Notes under the pieces: model-generated | Database searches by the model: none | The model's input: the letters and a program-made list of their open reading frames with translations, nothing else | Told to the model about the DNA's origin: nothing | Source of the DNA: Sphingomonas sp. | GTDB taxonomy: Bacteria; Pseudomonadota; Alphaproteobacteria; Sphingomonadales; Sphingomonadaceae | Length of the DNA stretch: 64,000 nucleotides | NCBI GenBank assembly: GCA_017304655.1 | Contig: JAFKLY010000003.1 | Coordinates: forward strand, 372,001 to 436,000 | Direction of reading: 5' to 3' | Shown here: positions 8,949-16,727 of the stretch, piece after piece | Numbering within the stretch: the first letter of the stretch is position 1 | Layout of the letters: the number at the start of each line of letters is the position of its first letter | Program-made: the position numbers and the translations under genes

Positions 8949-9430
8949 TCCGGTCTAATCGCGCGCGCTGGGCGCTGAGTTTCGCCGATCTTTGCCTGCT
9001 GTTACTCGGCTTCTTCGTGCTGCTGCAGGCCAATCAGGCGACACGGGACAAGGCACTGGCGGGTCTTGGAACATATTTCGGCGCAATCGAGGCGCCGCGA
9101 CAGGTTGATCTGACCGCTGGAGACATCTTCGAGCCCGGAGAGGCCCTGCTCAACGCGCGCGGCCGCGCTGCAGTCACAAAGACTGCCGCCGCCTTTGCAT
9201 CCAACAATGAAATTGTTCAAATTCAGTCGATTGGTATTGAGCGAGGCCGATATCGGTTCGACGCATGGGATCTGGCCGCCGCGCGGCTCGGCGCCATCGC
9301 GCGGGCACTGACTGCGGCTGGCGTGCCGCAGGCCCGGCTGCGTATCGTCGGCCTAGCCGAGGAGGCAGACGGCCAGACGCCAGGCCACCAGATCATCCGC
9401 ATGGTCGCAAAGCCCGCCCTCCCGCACTGA
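8945..9430 (+). CDS. MotB-like stator subunit (short, degenerate OmpA domain)
   Basis: A single membrane helix at about 9-28 includes WALSFADLCLLLLGFF, whose Asp15 matches the proton-binding aspartate of MotB. The rest is a reduced OmpA/MotB C-domain with FEPGEALLNARGR and a DLAAARLGAIARAL helix. The usual GHTD and NRRV peptidoglycan-contact motifs are not recognisable. At 161 residues it is about half of E. coli MotB. It overlaps the MotA-like gene by 4 bp. Alternative: a TolR/ExbD-like or accessory OmpA-like protein. Confidence 0.7.
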   Translation: MIRSNRARWALSFADLCLLLLGFFVLLQANQATRDKALAGLGTYFGAIEAPRQVDLTAGDIFEPGEALLNARGRAAVTKTAAAFASNNEIVQIQSIGIERGRYRFDAWDLAAARLGAIARALTAAGVPQARLRIVGLAEEADGQTPGHQIIRMVAKPALPH

Positions 9431-9435
9431 GCATC

Positions 9436-9451
9436 TGGCACGCTCTTTGCT
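9436..9451 (+). promoter_or_regulatory. Sigma-54 promoter of flgA
   Basis: TGGCACGCTCTTTGCT matches the -24/-12 consensus (TGGCACG-N4-TTGCT) exactly. It begins 5 bp after the MotB-like stop codon and lies 44 bp upstream of the flgA ATG, giving flgA (and perhaps flgM) a promoter separate from the stator pair. Confidence 0.9.
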
Positions 9452-9495
9452 ATGAATGCGACCGAAGGTGCGCCCATTGCGCAGCGGAGTTCGTC

Positions 9496-10083
9496 ATGAC
9501 TGACCAGAAGTTGCTCATCGTCCACACCATTCTCGCCGCCTTGCTCGTGCTGCTGGCGAGCCTCGTCACACCGGCGCAGGCACAGGCCCAAGCGCCAGCC
9601 TTCGAGAATCTCGACCGGCTGGACAGTCTCGTCGCCATGAGTGTGGGCGCCAATCGCGGCGAGCCTGGCGGACCCGTCACGGCGATTGACCGCCGCTTGC
9701 GTCTGGCCCCGTGCCCGCAAACGCCCACTGTTGACGCCGCGCTGCCCAACGTGGCGACTGTCTCCTGCCAGAGCATTGGCTGGCGCATTCGCGTGCCACT
9801 GCTGCCCAGTGCACAGGCCGGTCAGGCCGTGCCTGCAAGCCAGATGGCGCCGCGAAGCCCGGCTTTCCGTGCGTCTGCCATGCCCAGCCAGGCCGCCGTG
9901 GTGCGCAAGGGCGATCCCGTCCAGCTCATCGCGGGCAATGAGGATTTCCAGATTTCCCGCATGATGGTCGCCGACGAGGATGGTGCGCTCGGCGCGCTCA
10001 TCCGTGTTCGGCAAGACCCCAAGGCCACCCCGGTTTTTGCCCGGGTCGAGGCGATTGGCGTTGTTCGTATTCCGGGGATTTAA
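9496..10083 (+). CDS. flgA: FlgA, P-ring assembly chaperone
   Basis: The start is the ATG of MTDQKLLIVHTILAALLVLL, giving a signal peptide ending near TPAQAQA and a 195-residue protein. A longer in-frame ORF from 9265 has no signal peptide at its start and runs through the MotB-like gene, so it is rejected. The C-terminal SAF-like domain has VVRKGDPVQLIAGNEDFQIS. FlgA guides FlgI polymerisation in the periplasm. It has its own sigma-54 promoter. Confidence 0.92.
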   Translation: MTDQKLLIVHTILAALLVLLASLVTPAQAQAQAPAFENLDRLDSLVAMSVGANRGEPGGPVTAIDRRLRLAPCPQTPTVDAALPNVATVSCQSIGWRIRVPLLPSAQAGQAVPASQMAPRSPAFRASAMPSQAAVVRKGDPVQLIAGNEDFQISRMMVADEDGALGALIRVRQDPKATPVFARVEAIGVVRIPGI

Positions 10084-10136
10084 ACTTTCCTGAATCGGGC
10101 CGTATATAGAGCGGTTCGGACTGAAAGGATGTTGTG

Positions 10137-10421
10137 ATGATCAAGTCTGTTGGCCAGGGAATGAGCGCCGCGATCGAAGCAGCCAAGCTGCGCGAGACCG
10201 CTCAATCGCGGTCGACTGCAAAGGTCTCCACCGAGGATGCGCCGGCAACGGTCGCCGCGGTGTCCACGCCCGCGTCACGCATGGCCGCGCAAGGTGCGCC
10301 GGTCGATGCCGCCCGGGTCGCCCGCATCAAGCAGGCCATTGCGTCCGGCAATTATCCCGTCGATCCCGACAAGATCGCCGAAAAGATGCTGGACCTGGAC
10401 CTGCCCGTCAAAAAGAACTGA
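10137..10421 (+). CDS. flgM: FlgM, anti-sigma-28 factor
   Basis: The 94-residue protein has the FlgM C-terminal sigma-binding segment: VDAARVARIKQAIASGNYPV followed by DPDKIAEKML. FlgM holds FliA (gene at 13984) inactive until it is exported through the finished hook. ATG at 10137 is preferred over GTG at 10134 because the GAAAGGA ribosome site at 10123-10129 is then well spaced. It lies 54 bp after flgA. Confidence 0.93.
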   Translation: MIKSVGQGMSAAIEAAKLRETAQSRSTAKVSTEDAPATVAAVSTPASRMAAQGAPVDAARVARIKQAIASGNYPVDPDKIAEKMLDLDLPVKKN

Positions 10422-10435
10422 AAGGCAGGGGCGCC

Positions 10436-10744
10436 ATGTCGCTCGCGATTATCGACGATTTCGCCAACGCCACGACGCAGCTTCGCGCCGCCATGCAGGC
10501 AGCCGACCTGAGCGACATCGAGCAGGCAATGGCTCGCTTCCGCACGGCGTTGGACGCAGTGCAGGCAGTCGGTGCGTGGCGCACCGATCCGGCGCTCAAG
10601 GCCCGCGTGGGGCAATTGCTTGGCGAGCTTCAATCCTCGCGAATGCTGGCGCTGCTCATGAGCGACCTCACAGGTCAGATGCACGCCAGCGCCGCCGCGC
10701 GTGAGATGAACGCACCCCAGGCGCTCTACCAGCCATCGCGCTGA
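10436..10744 (+). CDS. FlgN-like flagellar export chaperone candidate
   Basis: This 102-residue, largely helical protein follows flgM by 14 bp, the usual place of flgN, whose product is the export chaperone for FlgK and FlgL. Sequence similarity to FlgN is not evident by eye; the assignment rests on size, helical composition (LRAAMQAADLSDIEQAMARF and similar) and position. A FliT-type chaperone is the alternative. A strong terminator follows at 10770. Confidence 0.5.
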   Translation: MSLAIIDDFANATTQLRAAMQAADLSDIEQAMARFRTALDAVQAVGAWRTDPALKARVGQLLGELQSSRMLALLMSDLTGQMHASAAAREMNAPQALYQPSR

Positions 10745-10769
10745 AACCAGCGCCGTTTGTGCTTTTCAG

Positions 10770-10797
10770 CCCCTCCCCCGCCGGGAGGGGTTTTCGT
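10770..10797 (+). terminator. Intrinsic terminator of the flgA-flgM-flgN-like transcript
   Basis: CCCCTCCC and GGGAGGGG form a perfect 8-bp stem around a 5-nt loop (10770-10790), followed by TTTTCGTTT. Confidence 0.88.
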
Positions 10798-10824
10798 TTC
10801 CGCCTCGATCAAAGCCCGCAATAA

Positions 10825-10840
10825 TGGCATACTTCTTGCT
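10825..10840 (+). promoter_or_regulatory. Sigma-54 promoter of the lytic transglycosylase-flhA transcript
   Basis: TGGCATACTTCTTGCT fits TGGCAY-N5-TTGCT. It is 39 bp upstream of the 10880 start codon and comes directly after the 10770 terminator, as expected for a new transcription unit. A hairpin AACCCCG/CGGGGTT lies at 10846-10868, overlapping the expected start of transcription. Confidence 0.85.
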
Positions 10841-10879
10841 TAATGAACCCCGGTACCAACACGGGGTTTTTCTGTCGGC

Positions 10880-11767
10880 ATGTCCGCTTTTGATGGACTG
10901 ACAACCAATTTCACAACCGGCTCTTCGGGCCGGGTGACGCAGGCCATCGCCACGGCGAGCCGCCGCACCGGCGTCGATTTTGGCTACCTCATGGGCCAGG
11001 CGCAGATCGAAAGCGCAATGAACCCCAATGCCCGCGCGCAGACATCGAGCGCCACGGGCCTCTATCAGTTTCTCGATCAAAGCTGGCTCGCCGTCGTCAA
11101 CGACCATGGCGCCAAATATGGCATGGGCTGGGCGTCCGACGCGATCCAGAAGACCGGCGGACGCTATGTCGTGTCCGATCCGGCGGTTCGACAGCAGATC
11201 CTCGACCTGCGTAACCATCCCGAGACCGCCTCCGTCATGGCGGCCGAACTGGCAAGCGACAACCGCAATTACCTTGAGGAGCGCATCGGCCGTCCCGCCG
11301 ACGCGACCGATCTCTACCTCGCCCATTTCCTCGGCGCCGGTGGTGCGGCCAAATTCCTGCAGACCATGGCCTATGCGCCCGACGCGTCGGGCGCCAGCCT
11401 GTTCCCCTCTGCGGCCCGCGCCAACCCGACCATCTTCTATGATCGTCAGGGCAATGCCCGCAGCCTGGCCGATATTCGCGATAGCTTCTCGCGGAAACTG
11501 ACCAATGGCGCTCAAACTGCTGGGCTGAACGGCTCCGACCTCAACCTGACCGACGGTTATCAGTTGCCCGCGGGCAGCCAGATGGTGGCACCGGCCGACT
11601 ATATGCGCATCGCTCAGACGCAGATGACGCAAGACCCGCAACTCTCGGGCGAGGATGCGCTCGCCGGGCAGCAGATGCTCGCAAATCAGCAGCCTTATCC
11701 CGAATTCGCGCCGCGCGCAGAAACCGCGCGGCTCGCCTACCTCATGCTCGCGACCCTCGGAAGGTAA
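10880..11767 (+). CDS. Flagellum-associated lytic transglycosylase (SLT domain)
   Basis: The 295-residue protein has an SLT/lysozyme-like fold signature near its N-terminus: YLMGQAQIESAMNPNARA, with the catalytic Glu in QIES, then SSATGLYQFLDQSW. No signal peptide is obvious. It sits between flagellar genes, 10 bp upstream of flhA, under its own sigma-54 promoter. I infer that it supplies the wall-opening activity missing from the short FlgJ, like SltF of Rhodobacter. No clear Shine-Dalgarno sequence precedes the ATG. Confidence 0.82.
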   Translation: MSAFDGLTTNFTTGSSGRVTQAIATASRRTGVDFGYLMGQAQIESAMNPNARAQTSSATGLYQFLDQSWLAVVNDHGAKYGMGWASDAIQKTGGRYVVSDPAVRQQILDLRNHPETASVMAAELASDNRNYLEERIGRPADATDLYLAHFLGAGGAAKFLQTMAYAPDASGASLFPSAARANPTIFYDRQGNARSLADIRDSFSRKLTNGAQTAGLNGSDLNLTDGYQLPAGSQMVAPADYMRIAQTQMTQDPQLSGEDALAGQQMLANQQPYPEFAPRAETARLAYLMLATLGR

Positions 11768-11776
11768 CGGACCACC

Positions 11777-13879
11777 ATGACTCGCAGTGATGTCAACTCG
11801 AAGATCTGGGTGAACACGGCCAAGGGCGCGGTGCTGCCGCTCGCTATCCTTCTGCTGGTCATGTTCATGGTCGTGCCGGTCCCGGCGATCATGCTGGACC
11901 TTGGCTTCATTACCAACATCATGATCAGCCTCGCGGTGCTCATGATCGCGCTGAACGCCGCCAAGCCGCTCGATTTCTCGAGCTTCCCCACCGTGCTGCT
12001 CTTCGCCACGCTATTGCGCCTCGCGCTCAACGTGGCCTCGACGCGCGTGGTGCTAGTGAGCGGCCATACCGGATCGGACGCGGCCGGCCATGTCATCGAG
12101 GCATTCGGCAATTTCCTCATTGGCGGCGATTATGTCGTCGGCATCTTCGTCTTCGCCATCCTGATGATCATCAACCTGGTGGTCATCACCAAGGGCGCGG
12201 GCCGCGTGTCGGAAGTGTCCGCCCGCTTCACCCTGGATGCCTTGCCGGGCAAGCAGATGGCGATCGACGCCGATCTCAACGCCGGCCTGCTCACGGCCGA
12301 GGAAGCCAAGAGGCGCCGCGAGGAAATCGCGACGGAGGCGGATTTCTACGGTTCGATGGACGGTGCCTCCAAATTCGTGAAGGGCGACGCCGTCGCCGGC
12401 ATTCTCGTCCTCGTCATCAACATCGTCGGCGGCATCATTCTGGGCGTGGTCAGCCATGGGCTGGACATCGGCCAGGCCGCGCAGACCTATGTGCTGCTCG
12501 CCATCGGTGACGCACTTGTGGCGCAGGTCCCGGCGCTGCTGCTCTCGATCGCGGCAGCATCCATCGTCACTCGCGTCAATTCGGACAAGGACCTGTCCGG
12601 CCAGATCGCACAGCAATTCGGCGTAAGTCGCGCCTGGCCGCCGGTCGCTGGGATCCTTACCGTCCTGGGCATCCTGCCTGGCATGCCACACCTCATCATC
12701 TTGCCCGCCGCAGGCCTTGCCTGGTTCGTGGCCTGGCGCCTGCGCAAGGGAGCTCAGGTGGCCACGCAGGAACCGGTCGAAGCACCGGCTCCGGAAAACC
12801 CGGCGCATATCGACTGGACGGACGTGTCCGACGGCGCCGTGCTTGGTCTGGAGATTGGCTACGGCCTGATCGGCCTTGTTGACGAACGCAAGGACGCGCC
12901 ACTTATCGGCCGCATCACCGGCATTCGCCGTCAATTGTCACGAGAACTCGGCTTCGTCATTCCGATGATCCGCGTGAAGGACAATTTGGCGCTCTCGGCC
13001 AATCAGTATCGCATCACCGTGGCGGGCGTCGTGATTGGCGAGGACGAGATCTGGCCGGAGGAACTGCTGGCGCTCGACAGCGGCGACCTGACCCAGACGA
13101 TCGCAGGCCGCGTGGCGCAGGACCCGACTTTCGGCCTCGACGCCGTCTGGATTTCGCCGGAGCGGCGCAGCGAGGCGGTGATCGCCGGCTATACCGTCGT
13201 TGATCCTTCGACCGTGGTGGCGACCCATCTCAATCATCTTATCACGGCCAATGCCAGCGAACTGTTCGGTATGGACGAGGCGAAAAAGCTTCTTGATACG
13301 CTCAAGGAGGTCGCGCCGCAGTTGGCCGATGGCCTCACGCCGCAGCCGCTCAGCCTGGCGCAGATCACGACGCTTTGTCGCTCGCTGCTGGCTGAAAATA
13401 TACCTCTCAAGGATTTCCGCCGCATCGCCGAGGCCATGGTCGCTGTCGCGCGACCGGATATTAGTGCCGATGCTCTGACCGAGGGCGTGCGTCAGCGCAT
13501 CGGCTCGCTTATTATCCAGACGATCGTCCCGGTGAAGATGCCGCTCCCCGTCATCACCCTCGATGGCGAGCTGGAAGGGCTATTAGCTCAGGCCATGCGC
13601 GTCGCCGGCGATGCGCAACATCCCATCGAGCCCGCGCTCGGCCAGCGACTTATCGAGCAGGTCACCGAAGCTGCCCGGCCGCTGATGGCGCAAGCGCGTA
13701 ATTTCGCCATCGTTACCTCACCGATTGCCCGCCGCGCGCTGTCGCGTCTGTTTCGGCCTCACCTGCCCGAGACGCCGGTGCTGTCGTTCCTGGAGATTCC
13801 CGATGGCAAGCCAGTCGAGGTGGTCGCGGTCGTCGGCAATGAGGCGCGCATGAACCGCATCGAGCGGCTGGCAGCGTGA
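11777..13879 (+). CDS. flhA: FlhA, flagellar type III export gate protein
   Basis: The 700-residue protein has an N-terminal membrane domain of about eight helices and the conserved LRLALNVASTRVVL and EVSARFTLDALPGKQMAIDA segments, followed by a large cytoplasmic domain. FlhA is the export gate core through which rod, hook and filament subunits pass. It starts 10 bp after the lytic transglycosylase gene and is probably transcribed with it. No other export-gate genes are in the window. Confidence 0.97.
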   Translation: MTRSDVNSKIWVNTAKGAVLPLAILLLVMFMVVPVPAIMLDLGFITNIMISLAVLMIALNAAKPLDFSSFPTVLLFATLLRLALNVASTRVVLVSGHTGSDAAGHVIEAFGNFLIGGDYVVGIFVFAILMIINLVVITKGAGRVSEVSARFTLDALPGKQMAIDADLNAGLLTAEEAKRRREEIATEADFYGSMDGASKFVKGDAVAGILVLVINIVGGIILGVVSHGLDIGQAAQTYVLLAIGDALVAQVPALLLSIAAASIVTRVNSDKDLSGQIAQQFGVSRAWPPVAGILTVLGILPGMPHLIILPAAGLAWFVAWRLRKGAQVATQEPVEAPAPENPAHIDWTDVSDGAVLGLEIGYGLIGLVDERKDAPLIGRITGIRRQLSRELGFVIPMIRVKDNLALSANQYRITVAGVVIGEDEIWPEELLALDSGDLTQTIAGRVAQDPTFGLDAVWISPERRSEAVIAGYTVVDPSTVVATHLNHLITANASELFGMDEAKKLLDTLKEVAPQLADGLTPQPLSLAQITTLCRSLLAENIPLKDFRRIAEAMVAVARPDISADALTEGVRQRIGSLIIQTIVPVKMPLPVITLDGELEGLLAQAMRVAGDAQHPIEPALGQRLIEQVTEAARPLMAQARNFAIVTSPIARRALSRLFRPHLPETPVLSFLEIPDGKPVEVVAVVGNEARMNRIERLAA

Positions 13880-13983
13880 GGATCCGGGCAATGCTGCGCA
13901 ACATGATACAGCAAGGCAGGGACTCAGCGCCGTTCGTACTTGCCGGAAAATGTAAGTTAAGGCTTTTGGACTAGGCCCAAGAC

Positions 13984-14712
13984 ATGCACAGCGCACAGCT
14001 AGAGGTTGCATCACTCACTTACGGGCGCAGGACCGGCACAACGCCGGACCGGCTCGCGCAGCAATACATGCCGCTCGTCCGAAAGATCGCCTGGCATGTG
14101 CATGGGCGAGTCTCTTCGGCGATCGAGGTGGAGGACCTACTACAGATCGGCATGGTCGCGCTGGTCGAGGCGGCCAACAGCTTCGAGGATCGCGGCCATG
14201 GCTTTGCGACCTACGCGCAGATGCGCGTACGCGGGGCGATGATTGATCATCTGCGCCGCCACGCCACGCTTTGCCGCTCCGCCATGGCACGGCGCAAGAC
14301 GATCATGGAAGCGCGGCGAACGCTGGAGCAAAAGTTGGGCCGAGCACCCAACGAGCCCGAAATCGCAGCGCATCTGGGACTCGATGCCGCCGGCTGGCGC
14401 GAACTGGCCGATGGTACGGACATGGCACAGCACCAGAGCATGGATGAGGTCTATTCCGACCAGTCCATGTGGTTCGCCGATGTCTCCGAACGCGCAGATG
14501 ATATCCTCGAGCGGGAATCGCTTAAAAAAGTGATCGCCACCTGCATTGCCGATCTGCCGCAGCGCGAGGCAATGGTGCTGCAGCTCTATTTCGTTGAGGA
14601 AATGAACCTTGAGGAAATCGGCCAGACCCTGGACATCGGCGCTGCGCGTGTATGCCAGATCAAGAAGGCCGCTCTCGACAAGCTGCGCGCGCGCCTGAGC
14701 GACTATGTCTGA
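13984..14712 (+). CDS. fliA: FliA, flagellar sigma factor (sigma-28)
   Basis: The 242-residue sigma-70-family protein shows region 2 (YMPLVRKIAWHVHGRV, VEDLLQIGMVALVEAA, GFATYAQMRVRGAMIDHLRR) and region 4 (LPQREAMVLQLYFVEEMNLE and an IGAARVCQIKKAALDKLR helix). It directs late flagellar genes and is held by FlgM (10137). It follows flhA by about 105 bp; no sigma-54 site was found in that gap, so it may be read from the upstream promoter. Confidence 0.95.
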   Translation: MHSAQLEVASLTYGRRTGTTPDRLAQQYMPLVRKIAWHVHGRVSSAIEVEDLLQIGMVALVEAANSFEDRGHGFATYAQMRVRGAMIDHLRRHATLCRSAMARRKTIMEARRTLEQKLGRAPNEPEIAAHLGLDAAGWRELADGTDMAQHQSMDEVYSDQSMWFADVSERADDILERESLKKVIATCIADLPQREAMVLQLYFVEEMNLEEIGQTLDIGAARVCQIKKAALDKLRARLSDYV

Positions 14713-14786
14713 CCCGCTAACGGGCCAGGAACCAACCGCTCGGCCACCCGTTCCCTCCGCGTCCCATAGATGCGAAGGAGTGACCC

Positions 14787-15008
14787 ATGGCGACCGAGGA
14801 ACCCCACACCGTCATCGTTGAACGTTCGCGCAGCGGCATGACGCTCGTTGTCGGCTTGATGATCGTCGCGATCATTGCCATTGCCGCCTACTTCCTGACC
14901 GAGCAGGACCGCCGCAAAGATACCGCCATCACAACGGCCGCGGAACAGGTAGGCGACGCAGCCAAGGACGTCGGCGACGCAGCTCAGCGCGCGGTAAACG
15001 ATCGCTAA
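14787..15008 (+). CDS. Small single-pass membrane protein of unknown function
   Basis: The 73-residue protein has one membrane helix at about 18-37 (MTLVVGLMIVAIIAIAAYFL) and a C-terminal helix with the repeat VGDAAKDVGDAAQRA. A good ribosome site (GAAGGAG) precedes the ATG. It is not a recognised flagellar protein; it lies between fliA and panB and may be an envelope protein unrelated to both. Confidence 0.65.
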   Translation: MATEEPHTVIVERSRSGMTLVVGLMIVAIIAIAAYFLTEQDRRKDTAITTAAEQVGDAAKDVGDAAQRAVNDR

Positions 15009-15068
15009 GGAGCGCTTTGCCGAGGGCATGAGCTAGCCGCGCGCGCTATCATCGGCTAAAGCGCGGCC

Positions 15069-15941
15069 ATGTCCACGACCTTCACGCTCGACACTGCAAC
15101 CAGCCGCGCAAACCCCACGCCCGCACCAATGCGGCGGCTGACTATCCCGGCCTTGCGTGCGCGCAAGGCGGAGGGGGTGACGAGCGAGCCGCTTGTGGTT
15201 TTGACCGCGTATACCGCTCGACAGGCACAATTGCTTGATCCGCATTGCGACATGCTGCTCGTTGGAGATTCGCTGGGACAAGTCATTTACGGCCTGCCGT
15301 CCAGCGTGCCCGTCACTTTGGACATGATGGCGGCGCACGGTGCGGCGGTGGTTCGCGGCAGCTATCACAGCGTGGTCATCATCGACATGCCGTTCGGCAG
15401 CTATGAAGCCTCGCCGGCCCAGGCTTTTGAAAGTGCGGCTCGCCTTCTCAAGGAAACGGGTGCAGCTGGCGTGAAGCTCGAGGGCGGCGTCGCAATGGCG
15501 GAAACGATTGCATTCCTCTCTTCTCGCGGGATTCCGGTGTGCGCTCATGTCGGTCTTACCCCACAAGCGATCAACGCGCTCGGCGGCTATGGTCCACGCG
15601 GGCGTGATGCAGCCGAGGCAGCCAAGATTCTTGACGACGCTCGCGCCGTTGCAGACGCTGGGTGCTTCGCGATGGTGATCGAAGGAGTAATCGAACCGCT
15701 CGCCATCGCGATCACGGCGGCAGTCCCGTGCCCTACCATCGGCATCGGCGCGTCGCCGCGCTGCGATGGACAAGTTCTGGTGACGGACGATCTGCTTGGC
15801 CTGTTTGAGCGCACGCCGCGCTTTGTGAAACGCTATGCGGACATCGCCACGACCATCACCGAGGCGGCTGCGCAATATGCCGCCGAAGTGAAGGCGCGCA
15901 CCTTCCCTGGTGAAGCACAGCTTTATCCCGCCAAAAAGTGA
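15069..15941 (+). CDS. panB: PanB, 3-methyl-2-oxobutanoate hydroxymethyltransferase
   Basis: The 290-residue protein matches PanB throughout: [13 protein letters not shown] with the metal-binding Asp, then [23 protein letters not shown] and [16 protein letters not shown], and TIGIGAS near the C-terminus. It uses 5,10-methylene-tetrahydrofolate to hydroxymethylate 2-oxoisovalerate, the first pantothenate step. panC is not next to it. The first ~25 residues are an extension before the conserved PALRARK segment. Confidence 0.96.
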   Translation: MSTTFTLDTATSRANPTPAPMRRLTIPALRARKAEGVTSEPLVVLTAYTARQAQLLDPHCDMLLVGDSLGQVIYGLPSSVPVTLDMMAAHGAAVVRGSYHSVVIIDMPFGSYEASPAQAFESAARLLKETGAAGVKLEGGVAMAETIAFLSSRGIPVCAHVGLTPQAINALGGYGPRGRDAAEAAKILDDARAVADAGCFAMVIEGVIEPLAIAITAAVPCPTIGIGASPRCDGQVLVTDDLLGLFERTPRFVKRYADIATTITEAAAQYAAEVKARTFPGEAQLYPAKK

Positions 15942-16022
15942 TTTGCTTGGGGTTCAGCCGCCGCTAAGGTCCGCCGCCACAAAACCCCTCCCTCTTGACG
16001 CTCATCCTACTGGAGACCCGAT

Positions 16023-16727
16023 TTGGCCCTGACGCCATATCAGACCGACGCCCTGCTTCGCGAAGTCGACGACGCCGTCCGCCAGGATGATCTGGCGTCC
16101 TTCTGGAGCCGCTATGGTCGCGCCGTCGCTGCTGCCGTAGTCCTCGCCCTCGCTGCTTATGGCGGCTGGCTGCTGTGGCAGAACCACCAGACCAACGTGG
16201 CGCAGGCCAATAGCGAGGAATTCGCCAAGCTGCTCAAGTCGGCAGAAGCGGCAAAGCTCGACCAACCGCTTTACGACAAGATCGTCGCGGAAGGCGGCGC
16301 GGGCTATAAGGGTCAGGCCGAGATGTTGAAGGCCGCGCTCGCTGCCGGCAAGAATGACACCAAGGGCGCAATTGCCGCTTATGATGCGGTTATCGCTGAC
16401 CCCGATGCGCTACCGCCGGTCAAGGACGCGGCCACCATGCGCAAGGTCGCCCTGGCTTTCGACAGCATGCCCCCCGATCAGGTGATCGCGACGCTCAAGC
16501 CCCTCGCCGTTCCGGAGAACAGCTGGTTCGGCAGCGCCGGCGAGTTGACCGCCATCGCCCATCTCAAGGCCGGCCGGCGCGATCAGGCTGCTGCGCTCTT
16601 CGCAAATCTGGCGCGCGACACACAAGTACCTGAAACGATCCGGCTGCGCGCCGGGCAAATGGCCAGCATGCTGGGCTCGCCCGTCGCCGACGCGACCGCA
16701 ACGCCGGCGACACCGGCAGCGCAATGA
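16023..16727 (+). CDS. YfgM-like membrane-anchored TPR protein
   Basis: The 234-residue protein has a short cytoplasmic N-terminus (LREVDDAVRQDD), one membrane helix at about 33-52 and a periplasmic TPR-like region. This is the architecture of YfgM, an ancillary subunit of the Sec translocon. The start is a TTG, chosen because it gives the conserved N-terminus. Its stop overlaps bamB by 4 bp, and the order YfgM-BamB-Der is the same as in many proteobacteria. Confidence 0.85.
   Translation: MALTPYQTDALLREVDDAVRQDDLASFWSRYGRAVAAAVVLALAAYGGWLLWQNHQTNVAQANSEEFAKLLKSAEAAKLDQPLYDKIVAEGGAGYKGQAEMLKAALAAGKNDTKGAIAAYDAVIADPDALPPVKDAATMRKVALAFDSMPPDQVIATLKPLAVPENSWFGSAGELTAIAHLKAGRRDQAAALFANLARDTQVPETIRLRAGQMASMLGSPVADATATPATPAAQ

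Noticed and set aside
10082..10110. Possible sigma-28 promoter upstream of flgM (TAAA-N14-GCCGTATA)
   Set aside because: Only the first half of the -10 element fits GCCGATAA and the spacing is one base short.
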